From positions 1 through 14,851 of the forward strand of contig JANPLD010000112.1 in assembly GCA_031426355.1 (NCBI GenBank): a stretch of DNA of 14,851 nucleotides. Reading direction: 5' to 3'. Every line of letters starts with the position of its first letter. Positions within the stretch are counted from its first letter, which is position 1. This document shows positions 1-6,001 of the stretch, in pieces. The notes under the pieces were generated by a model. The model was given only the letters and a program-made list of their open reading frames with translations. It ran no database searches and had not been told where the DNA came from. The translations under genes and the position numbers were made by a program. Origin of the DNA: JANPLD01 sp031426355. Its GTDB lineage: Bacteria; Pseudomonadota; Alphaproteobacteria; Rickettsiales; UBA8987.

Positions 1-357
1 CCTTTCTAAAAACAAATCCTGATTCAAAGTAAATATGGCATTTGAGCGCAATAAAATATCAAATATACCATGGTTTCCACTTCTAAAAACCTCAGATTTT
101 AAAAATTTTTTATCCATATTTTTAAAGGCACCTAAAAGCGCATCAGAAAATATACCGAATTCACCAACTCTTTTTTGGTCATATTCTAATTCTTCATAAG
201 CTACTTCAAATCCTTTAGTTCTGTAATTCCATAAAAACCCCTTAAGTTTTGGGCTTTCCTGAACTTCTTTGCTGCCATAAATAACCTGCCATAGATCATT
301 AGCTAAATAACCACCCCAATTTGCAGTAAAACCTGCACCTGTAAGAATTATATGCAT
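1..357 (-). CDS. SIR2-like domain protein, N-terminal part (runs off left edge)
   Basis: The ATG at 357 opens a frame that stays open for 119 codons to the left edge, so the start is present and the C-terminus is missing. The protein begins MHIILTGAGFTANWGGYLAN: a first beta strand followed by a Gly-Ala-Gly nucleotide-binding turn (GAGFT, residues 7-11). This resembles the opening of SIR2-like (NAD-binding) domains found in many stand-alone bacterial proteins, including NADase-type anti-phage effectors. The visible rest is mixed alpha/beta and no catalytic His-Asn pair can be confirmed. The start lies 11 bp after the stop of the LysR gene on the same strand, so the two are probably co-transcribed. 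Shine-Dalgarno is weak (AGAAGAA about 15 nt upstream). The family call rests on the N-terminal motif only; another Rossmann-type NAD(P) protein is possible. Defence function is inference. Confidence 0.5.
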   Translation of the reverse strand, partial: MHIILTGAGFTANWGGYLANDLWQVIYGSKEVQESPKLKGFLWNYRTKGFEVAYEELEYDQKRVGEFGIFSDALLGAFKNMDKKFLKSEVFRSGNHGIFDILLRSNAIFTLNQDLFLER

Positions 358-368
358 AATAATTTGTT

Positions 369-1244
369 TTATTTCTTCTGGCTAAGTAACCAGTCTTTAA
401 ATAGCCTTACCTTTCTAAGGTTAAGTTTTTGCTTGGGACAAATGATATAAAGATGGAAGGGGCTTTGGTAGTCAGTTTTAAAAGGTACAACTATCTGCTT
501 TTTTTCAAGCTCATCTTTAATGAGGAACCGCGGGATCAATGCTACACCAATTCCATCAATCGCTGCCTGTATAAGCATAAAAAAATGCTCAAAGCCCAAA
601 CCATGGTTCACCTTTATATGCTCATAACCGATATCTTTTAAATATTCCGGCCACATATCCGGGCGTGTTGTATGCTGCAACAGCTGATATTTTATCAGAT
701 CGTCTGGTTTAATTATTTTAAGTTTTGGGGAACATACCGGAAGTAACTCCTCTCCCATTATTTGCTCATAATGATATTGTTTCCATGGCGGCGCTTTTGA
801 GGCTCTGATAATAATATCAGTGTTCATAGCATCAAAATCAATATTAGCTGAGTCACCGGTATCTAATATAATAGAGATATGTGGATTTTTCTTTTTAAAA
901 TCATCCATGCGGGGAATAAGCCATCTGGTACAGAATGAAGGAATAACATTTAACCTGAGATATTCAGCCTTACTGCTTTTATTGGTAAGCTTGTCAGTTG
1001 CAACCTCTATTGATTCTATCGCCTGCCTGATATCATTAAAATATATCTCGCCTTCTTTCGTCAGGGAAATATGCTGATGTTTGCGCTTGAATAATTTAAG
1101 CTCAAGATATTCTTCCAGTATCTTGATCTGCTTGCTGATAGCCCCTTGAGTAACTCCAAGCTCTCCCGCAGCTTTTGAAAAACTTTTATGACGCGCCGAC
1201 ACCTCAAACGCCTTAACACTATTTAGCGGTGGAATCTTTTTCAT
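369..1244 (-). CDS. LysR-family transcriptional regulator, GcvA-like
   Basis: A 291-aa protein of normal LysR length. Residues about 5-65 form the winged helix-turn-helix, with the typical run FSKAAGELGVTQGAISKQI (residues 22-40) followed by an LF.R...LT.EG wing. Residues about 95-290 form the periplasmic-binding-like effector domain. The segment SFCTRWLIPRMDDF is typical of the GcvA subgroup, which often controls amino-acid or small-molecule catabolism. It is divergent from the oxygenase gene across an 85-bp intergenic region, the classic LysR layout. A perfect T-N11-A palindrome sits 15 bp upstream of its start, and a second copy precedes the VOC gene, so it probably regulates both and itself. 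The effector is not predictable. The start is ATG after a GGTGAT sequence. Family assignment is secure; targets are inferred from the sites. Confidence 0.93.
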   Translation of the reverse strand: MKKIPPLNSVKAFEVSARHKSFSKAAGELGVTQGAISKQIKILEEYLELKLFKRKHQHISLTKEGEIYFNDIRQAIESIEVATDKLTNKSSKAEYLRLNVIPSFCTRWLIPRMDDFKKKNPHISIILDTGDSANIDFDAMNTDIIIRASKAPPWKQYHYEQIMGEELLPVCSPKLKIIKPDDLIKYQLLQHTTRPDMWPEYLKDIGYEHIKVNHGLGFEHFFMLIQAAIDGIGVALIPRFLIKDELEKKQIVVPFKTDYQSPFHLYIICPKQKLNLRKVRLFKDWLLSQKK

Positions 1245-1258
1245 ATCACCAATCTTAC

Positions 1259-1290
1259 ATGAGTTTTTCTCATACTAATTGGAAATTAAC
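1259..1290 (+). promoter_or_regulatory. Probable LysR operator, copy 1 (palindrome plus conserved second block)
   Basis: ATGAGTTTTTCTCAT at 1259-1273 is a perfect 5-bp inverted repeat around T5, with the T-N11-A spacing of LysR-type boxes. After seven bases comes GGAAATTAAC (1281-1290), then four bases, then TTGCAG (1295-1300), a possible -35. The same three elements recur at the same spacing at 3258. The palindrome centre lies about 31 bp upstream of the TTG element, near -65 if that is the -35, as expected for a LysR recognition site. A convincing -10 is not visible. Binding by the adjacent LysR protein is inferred. Confidence 0.65.
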
Positions 1291-1329
1291 GCGTTTGCAG
1301 GGATATGTCAAGTTGTGTTAACAGTATTT

Positions 1330-3255
1330 ATGGAAGAAGAATTTGAAATTCATATAGCTGACAATCTTACAGAACCCACTTTTAAAAGGGCTGTCCAAAG
1401 AATTTTAAGATATGCCAAAAATGTTAAATTACATGAACTTACAGACCATACCGCGAATAATTTTTATGCTGATAGCGCTGGAAACTGGAGAGAAAATTTA
1501 ATTACAGATTGCTTAAGGGTAGTAGCAGGACATTGTGGAATATTAAGAAAACCAACACATAATATAGTTAGCTGGAAACAATTAGATAAAGGAAAGTTTC
1601 AATTCACATTTAATTTTAACAGAGCTTTTGAGGGAGAGATTTTTAGCGATATTGAGAAAATTTTTAGCTATAAAGATAAGAAAAGTAACATCAGTAAACT
1701 GGAACATCATCTAAAAAGCATTTTAAGTTATGATGCAGAAATAAATTATTCTTCCAATACTAATAAACTTACCATTATATCAGATTTAGATTCTTTAAGA
1801 ACCAGATTAGGCAATTATGGAGTTTTCCCTTACCTTGAAAAGGAATTAAAAAGTTTAGATCTTGTACCATGCTCTTTTAACAGAATTGTTCAGCCAAGAA
1901 AATTTTTTGATTCCTATAAATCTACTTTTCTCGAAAATATTTTTAAAAAGCCTACCACAGTTCAATCATGTGATTTACCTTCGTATAAAGCTTCCACAGA
2001 TGGTTCGGGAATTACTTTGCATGAATATACTTTATCACCTTTAACAAGATATAAAATTGAGAAACTAATATATGATACATTTATAGTAAGCGATGTAGCA
2101 AAAGGCTTTTCTACAAATGAGATCGAAGCAGCTCAAAAGCTCAATGATATAATGTATAATACACCAGGGGTCGGGTTAACACTCAGGCATTTTAAACCTT
2201 TAATAAAAGAAATAGAAAGAATCCTTATTAAAGAATTTAAAAGCTTTCCTAAGATTTGGGATATATTCAAAATGTGTAACGAAAGAAGAGATGAACTGAT
2301 TTTGATTCATAATGGTCCCGGCTCTCTTAGACCTTCTATGTATGGCTTTGCAAATGAAGTGCCGGGCTTCTATAGAACAAATGAGATTGAGCAGAATCAG
2401 AAAAATGATGAACTGCAAACAGGAACTATATTTTCTGCTATAATTGCCCATATGGCCGGGCATAATATTGATGTACATCTGGATGATAACAATGGTAAGC
2501 CAGTTAGTATTGTAGCTCCACGTTCAGGAAGGAGTGATGAGCGCTCCAGCGCAGGTGCAAAAGATTTTGGCATACATAAAGACGGACCAATGAATTCGGG
2601 GTTTATTGCAGGTAAAAAAGTTCCAAGATTAGGGCCGTCACATATGCTGATATTACGTGGCGCTATAGGAGATTCAAATGCTGAAACAATATTTTTCAAT
2701 ACTAAAGCAGCATTTTTGAATTTAACTCCTTCTGAACAGCAAATATTAATGGAAGAAAATTTTAGGCATTATTCAGGTGGAACTTCAGCAGGTAAATATA
2801 GTTCTAAAACTCCCGCAGTATATGTCATAGAAAATGGAAGAGATATAACATTCAGCGAATTCAATAAATTAACAGATAAGAAAAAACAAAACTTATCGTA
2901 TGAATTCCGTGGAAATTATGATGTTGATCCGCAGGGAGGAAAAAGAACCAAAGTAAAAACAAAACAAGCGGAAACTGCTTTTTTAGAATTAAAAAGCCAA
3001 CTCGAAAATTTTGGTCGAAGTGTTTCAATTCCTTCAAACGGTATTTTGATAGGGCCAAATGAAGGACACGGAAGAAAGCTTAAGGAGAATAATCTAAGTT
3101 TAGAAAAAGATGACAATAGCAGGTATAGAGAACTTGATAGATTAGGGACCATTCCCGAAAGATTAATTAGATATAGTGATGAAGGCAGACCTTCCAATGC
3201 CATGACATTAATTGGGAAATTTGGCGCCATTTATGGAATACATCTAAAAAGATAG
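1330..3255 (+). CDS. Large protein with C-terminal clavaminate synthase/TauD-like Fe(II)/2-oxoglutarate oxygenase domain
   Basis: A 641-aa protein from the ATG at 1330. The frame opens upstream at a TTG (1279), but that lies inside the operator, so ATG is preferred; no Shine-Dalgarno is seen. Residues 1 to about 330 match nothing I recognise: charged, helical, Lys/Asn-rich. The C-terminal third carries the expected oxygenase landmarks: H416-K-D418 (HxD iron ligands), then a SHMLILRG strand and a TIFFN strand, and late in the protein GPNEGHGRK with H580 as distal ligand. Arg598 or Arg600 follows 18-20 residues later and could bind 2-oxoglutarate (the family usually has 11-14). This is the order seen in clavaminate synthase and L-asparagine oxygenase relatives, usually about 330 aa, so the long N-terminal extension is unusual. 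Substrate unknown; possibly oxidation of an amino acid or peptide. The divergent LysR gene probably controls it, and the VOC gene follows 89 bp downstream. Confidence 0.55.
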   Translation: MEEEFEIHIADNLTEPTFKRAVQRILRYAKNVKLHELTDHTANNFYADSAGNWRENLITDCLRVVAGHCGILRKPTHNIVSWKQLDKGKFQFTFNFNRAFEGEIFSDIEKIFSYKDKKSNISKLEHHLKSILSYDAEINYSSNTNKLTIISDLDSLRTRLGNYGVFPYLEKELKSLDLVPCSFNRIVQPRKFFDSYKSTFLENIFKKPTTVQSCDLPSYKASTDGSGITLHEYTLSPLTRYKIEKLIYDTFIVSDVAKGFSTNEIEAAQKLNDIMYNTPGVGLTLRHFKPLIKEIERILIKEFKSFPKIWDIFKMCNERRDELILIHNGPGSLRPSMYGFANEVPGFYRTNEIEQNQKNDELQTGTIFSAIIAHMAGHNIDVHLDDNNGKPVSIVAPRSGRSDERSSAGAKDFGIHKDGPMNSGFIAGKKVPRLGPSHMLILRGAIGDSNAETIFFNTKAAFLNLTPSEQQILMEENFRHYSGGTSAGKYSSKTPAVYVIENGRDITFSEFNKLTDKKKQNLSYEFRGNYDVDPQGGKRTKVKTKQAETAFLELKSQLENFGRSVSIPSNGILIGPNEGHGRKLKENNLSLEKDDNSRYRELDRLGTIPERLIRYSDEGRPSNAMTLIGKFGAIYGIHLKR

Positions 3256-3257
3256 GC

Positions 3258-3289
3258 ATGAGTTTTTCTCATGGCTCAAGGAAAATAAC
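3258..3289 (+). promoter_or_regulatory. Probable LysR operator, copy 2
   Basis: The palindrome ATGAGTTTTTCTCAT recurs at 3258-3272, here extended to 6-bp arms (CATGAG/CTCATG, 3257-3273). Seven bases later comes GGAAAATAAC (3280-3289), and TTGTGT (3294-3299) sits four bases after that, the same spacing as copy 1. All seven spacer bases differ from copy 1 while the flanking blocks match 15/15 and 9/10. That pattern suggests selection for protein binding rather than simple recent duplication. It lies 3 bp after the oxygenase stop and about 70 bp before the VOC start, giving that gene its own regulated promoter. Confidence 0.62.
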
Positions 3290-3344
3290 TCATTTGTGTT
3301 AATAAAGCAACTTTGGTAAGAGTCTTCAACGAAAAACGAGAGAT

Positions 3345-3800
3345 ATGAATTCTTTTCATTTGGCGATAGCGGTAGATGACCTTGAGGCAGCAAGAAAGTT
3401 TTATACAGAAACATTTAGCTGCAAGGTAGGACGCACTGCAGAAAAATGGATAGATTTTAACTTTTTCGGACATCAGCTATCAGTACATTTCAGGCCTGAG
3501 GAGGTTGCCCAGGCTAGAACAAATGATGTTGATGGGAAGAATATACCGGTAAAACATTTCGGTATCATTCTTAAATGGAATGAATGGCATGTTTTAGCAG
3601 ACAAGCTTAGATCCGAAGAAATGAGCTTTGTGGTTAGTCCTTATATTAGGTTCAAAGGGGAAGTTGGCGAACAAGGAACTTTTTTTCTTAAAGATCCTTC
3701 GGGAAATTTTTTGGAGTTTAAAACCTTCAAGGATATTAACAATTTGTTTAAAGTAGATTCAGAAGATATTGAGAACCATATCTATGAATACACTATTTAG
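3345..3800 (+). CDS. VOC-superfamily metalloprotein (COG3565-type, predicted extradiol dioxygenase/glyoxalase fold)
   Basis: A 151-aa protein covering the usual full length of this family. It begins MNSFHLAIAVDDLEAARKFY, the first beta-alpha-beta module with metal ligand candidate H5. H71 (VKHFGIIL) and E124 (GNFLEFKTF) are the other expected ligands, and DPSGN (117-121) is the signature loop of the second module. The WIDF.FFGHQLSVHF and GEVGEQGTFFLKDPSG segments closely match the COG3565 group, called predicted dioxygenases although their substrate is unknown. Cytosolic, no signal peptide. It has its own LysR-type operator upstream and probably acts with the preceding oxygenase on the same unidentified compound; that link is inferred from the shared sites. 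Confidence 0.85.
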   Translation: MNSFHLAIAVDDLEAARKFYTETFSCKVGRTAEKWIDFNFFGHQLSVHFRPEEVAQARTNDVDGKNIPVKHFGIILKWNEWHVLADKLRSEEMSFVVSPYIRFKGEVGEQGTFFLKDPSGNFLEFKTFKDINNLFKVDSEDIENHIYEYTI

Positions 3801-3834
3801 TTATTAGCCAGAGAACAATTTTATAAGTTGATTT

Positions 3835-4002
3835 ATGTCTATAAAAAATAAAAATTTTGCTGCGATCAATCAGGAGCTTACTTCTAAAAAAATGGAGCCT
3901 TTCCGCTCATCTTTTAAAAGTGATCTGGCGGAGATAATACTTCTTATAGCTGCGGTATCAATTATGCTTGCGATGTTATTTTTAGGAATGATGAATTTCT
4001 AA
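3835..4002 (+). CDS. Small single-pass membrane protein, 55 aa
   Basis: The ATG at 3835 gives MSIKNKNFAAINQELTSKKM..., a basic, polar N-terminal half of about 32 residues, followed by one hydrophobic segment of about 20 residues (IILLIAAVSIMLAMLFLGMM) ending at the stop TAA (4000-4002). This predicts a tail-anchored or single-pass inner-membrane protein with the N-terminus in the cytoplasm. It lies 34 bp after the VOC gene on the same strand. There is no clear Shine-Dalgarno, and I recognise no family. The coherent polar-then-hydrophobic composition and lack of a competing gene support it as real, but chance cannot be excluded. Confidence 0.45.
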   Translation: MSIKNKNFAAINQELTSKKMEPFRSSFKSDLAEIILLIAAVSIMLAMLFLGMMNF

Positions 4003-4033
4003 TAAATAATAAATTACTCCGGGGGGAGATAAA

Positions 4034-4093
4034 ATGCTGATTTGGATTTTTAAAAAACCAAGGTGTTTGATCAACCTAATGGGGGCGATATGA
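4034..4093 (+). CDS. Leader peptide, 19 aa, overlapping the next start
   Basis: A very strong Shine-Dalgarno (GGGGGGAG, 4021-4028) stands 5 nt before the ATG at 4034, the best ribosome-binding site in the window. The reading frame encodes MLIWIFKKPRCLINLMGAI and ends with TGA at 4091-4093, overlapping the ATG (4090) of the following gene as ATGA. This is the arrangement used for translational coupling or leader-peptide attenuation. The peptide is hydrophobic and basic, with no run of one amino acid that would mark classic amino-acid attenuation. Expression is inferred from the ribosome-binding site and overlap. Confidence 0.4.
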   Translation: MLIWIFKKPRCLINLMGAI

Positions 4094-4254
4094 AGAACAA
4101 TGAGAAAATGCCAATTTTACCGGGACTTTCCAAGCTTAAGGAAGAAGATATAGACCTTTCATCGCTGATCTTAAGTGAAGAGTATGAAATACCAACTACT
4201 TACGTAGACAATGCACGTTTCAATAACGGAAGATTCAGAGGCTTTAGGAGATAA
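4090..4254 (+). CDS. Small hypothetical protein, 54 aa
   Basis: The ATG at 4090 gives MKNNEKMPILPGLSKLKEED..., a soluble acidic protein with a basic, Arg/Phe/Asn-rich tail (FNNGRFRGFRR). An in-frame GTG at 4063 would add nine residues, but the ATGA overlap with the strongly initiated 19-aa leader favours 4090. It is not recognised. The acidic middle and Arg/Gly-rich C-terminus could suit a nucleic-acid- or partner-binding peptide, but that is only composition. The stop codon lies inside a hairpin (4237-4260). The gene converges with the NTP pyrophosphohydrolase gene, 14 bp away. Confidence 0.55.
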   Translation: MKNNEKMPILPGLSKLKEEDIDLSSLILSEEYEIPTTYVDNARFNNGRFRGFRR

Positions 4255-4260
4255 GCCTCT
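4237..4260. terminator. Hairpin over the stop codon between convergent genes (weak terminator candidate)
   Basis: AGAGGCTT (4237-4244) pairs perfectly with AAGCCTCT (4253-4260) around an 8-nt loop. The stop TAA (4252-4254) of the 54-aa gene is partly in the 3' arm. It sits between two converging genes, where a bidirectional terminator would be expected. Neither strand has the T-run of a factor-independent terminator, so it may instead protect mRNA ends or act with Rho. Confidence 0.35.
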
Positions 4261-4268
4261 AACTAAAA

Positions 4269-4703
4269 TTACTTTAGAAGATCTTCAAATTCAGGAGAGA
4301 AGAAAGTTGAAGGCTTTAGAACCTTACCATCTTCACGATATTTAACAGTACCATCCGGGTGAAGTTTTGAAAGATTGGAATCAAGAACCCTATGGAAACC
4401 ATCCTCAGTTTTAGCAACTGCTTCTTCATGAGAAAACCCTTTCATTCTGAATAGCTTATATGCGATGTTTAATGCGATAACTGATACATCGAACGCGCCA
4501 TCAAGAGTTTCGATCTCATCTTTTTCTTTTATAGCATCGCCAAGCTCGTTGAATTCCTCACGCAATAAATTATCAAATGAAAAATTTATATAATCCCAGC
4601 TTGGCTGGTTTCTTACAAGTTCAAGCTTGTGAGAAAATTCTGCATTCTTAGCAACATGGGAAATATTTGACTGTGCATCCGTTTTTAATTTTGCCTGAGA
4701 CAT
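4269..4703 (-). CDS. MazG/PRA-PH-like nucleoside triphosphate pyrophosphohydrolase
   Basis: A 144-aa all-alpha protein. The metal-binding signature of the MazG/dUTPase-like superfamily is visible: E49-E50-x-x-E53, then E65-T-L-D68 with D72. The C-terminal run SNLSKL..DG....REDGKVLK (109-130) is characteristic of the phosphoribosyl-ATP-pyrophosphatase-like branch (PF01503 type) common in phages and bacterial chromosomes. These enzymes split NTPs or related nucleotides to the monophosphate and PPi, often as house-cleaning. Being free-standing and not near his genes, it is unlikely to be HisE. Its ATG lies 2 bp after the hemA stop and it is the last gene of the run. Exact substrate unknown. Confidence 0.78.
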   Translation of the reverse strand: MSQAKLKTDAQSNISHVAKNAEFSHKLELVRNQPSWDYINFSFDNLLREEFNELGDAIKEKDEIETLDGAFDVSVIALNIAYKLFRMKGFSHEEAVAKTEDGFHRVLDSNLSKLHPDGTVKYREDGKVLKPSTFFSPEFEDLLK

Positions 4704-4705
4704 GA

Positions 4706-6001
4706 TTATAATTTTATAGTTATTGATGAATTAAGACTATCGACCAAATTATCATTCTCTGCAATAGAATTTTCCACAGCAAATATTTTATCTGAATATT
4801 TATTAAATAAAAATGCCAGCGATTCACAAAGCTCATTTATCATTTCTTTAGTATGATATGGCGAAGGGTTTATCCTTAAACGTGCCTGATTTGCAGGCAC
4901 TGTCGGCGCAAATATTGGTGTTACGGCAATATCGAATTCTTCCAGCAATTCTTTTGCGATCTTGGATGCAATCAGCTCATCACCTATCAGAACTGGTAAT
5001 ATATGGGAACCTTTAGGGCTTAATATTTTAACGCCTTGGGCCAGTAAGCTAAGCCGTGTTTCATTGACAACTTCCTTGTGCTTATCAGCTAAAACCTTAC
5101 CCTCATGAGAAGTTATTATCTCAATAGATCTCAGGCAGGCAGCCGCAGTATCAGCTGACATTGCAGTTGTAAAAATAAAATTGCGGGAATGGTGGCGCAG
5201 GAATTCTATCATATTGTAAGAGCCGACCACAAACCCACCGGAAACGCCCATTGCCTTCGCGAAAGTTCCGCAGATAAGATCAACATCATCAAGCAGATTT
5301 AATTCCTCTGCGAGTCCGCAGCCATTTTCACCGCGCAAGCCTACAGCGTGAACTTCATCTACATAAAGTATCGCATTATATTTTTTCTTAAGGGCAATAA
5401 TTTCTCTAAGAGGTGCGAGGTCACCTTCCATCGAATAAATACTTTCAATAATGATAACGATAGGTTTGATATCAGAAACCCTGCGTATGTTCGCAAGTTT
5501 GTCTTCAAGATCAGCCAGATCATTATGTTTGAATATCTGCTTTTGCGCTCCTGACATTTTGATACCATCGATCATGGATGCATGGTTTTTTTCATCAGAA
5601 ACTGCAACTGCATTAAAGTGTTTCAGGAGGGCTGAAAGGACACCTATATTTGCATCAAGCGCAGAAATATGTATAAGAGCCTTTTCTTTATTGAACCAGC
5701 TTGCAACTTTTTTTTCCAGCTCATTTAATATTTCGGAAGTACCAAGAACATTTCGCGTTCCCCCCGCCCCAGCGCCATATTTTTTAGTGGCTTCCGTTTT
5801 TGCCTTTATGATTTCGGGATGGAATGAAAGGCCAAGATAATTATTATTACCCCAGATAGTTACCTGCTGGTTTGTTTCAGCGATAATTCCATAAGGTGGG
5901 TTTTCCGGAATTAAATTGATAACAGGATATTCACGAAAAAGCTTCTTACGCTTTATCTCAGTTAGTTTTTCCAGCGCTATCTTTTCGTAATCGGTGAACA
6001 T
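4706..6001 (-). CDS. hemA: 5-aminolevulinate synthase
   Basis: A 431-aa PLP enzyme of the alpha-oxoamine synthase family that condenses glycine with succinyl-CoA to 5-aminolevulinate, the first step of haem synthesis in alphaproteobacteria (Shemin pathway). Features: glycine-rich GAGAGGTRNVLGT (76-88), NHASMIDGI (139-147), DEVHAVG (215-221, with D215 and H218 contacting PLP), and the Schiff-base lysine K249 in GTFAKAMGVSGGF. The NHASM.DGI and FKHNDLADLE stretches favour ALAS over the related BioF, Kbl and serine palmitoyltransferase. A C-terminal tail of about 30 residues extends past the core. The ATG directly follows the TAA of the upstream aminotransferase gene with no gap, so translation is probably coupled. 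Assignment is strong. Confidence 0.93.
   Translation of the reverse strand: MFTDYEKIALEKLTEIKRKKLFREYPVINLIPENPPYGIIAETNQQVTIWGNNNYLGLSFHPEIIKAKTEATKKYGAGAGGTRNVLGTSEILNELEKKVASWFNKEKALIHISALDANIGVLSALLKHFNAVAVSDEKNHASMIDGIKMSGAQKQIFKHNDLADLEDKLANIRRVSDIKPIVIIIESIYSMEGDLAPLREIIALKKKYNAILYVDEVHAVGLRGENGCGLAEELNLLDDVDLICGTFAKAMGVSGGFVVGSYNMIEFLRHHSRNFIFTTAMSADTAAACLRSIEIITSHEGKVLADKHKEVVNETRLSLLAQGVKILSPKGSHILPVLIGDELIASKIAKELLEEFDIAVTPIFAPTVPANQARLRINPSPYHTKEMINELCESLAFLFNKYSDKIFAVENSIAENDNLVDSLNSSITIKL

Noticed and set aside
1279..1329. Upstream TTG start adding 17 residues to the oxygenase-like protein
   Set aside because: The extension covers the conserved operator blocks and the TTG has no ribosome-binding site; the ATG at 1330 is simpler.
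1259..3289. The two operator copies as direct repeats flanking a mobile gene
   Set aside because: The spacer between the conserved blocks is completely different, there is no transposase or target-site duplication, and fixed geometry fits protein binding better. Ancient duplication cannot be ruled out.
5451..5840. 129-aa open frame on the plus strand opposite hemA
   Set aside because: It is fully antisense to a well-conserved ALAS region; no recognisable domain or ribosome-binding site.
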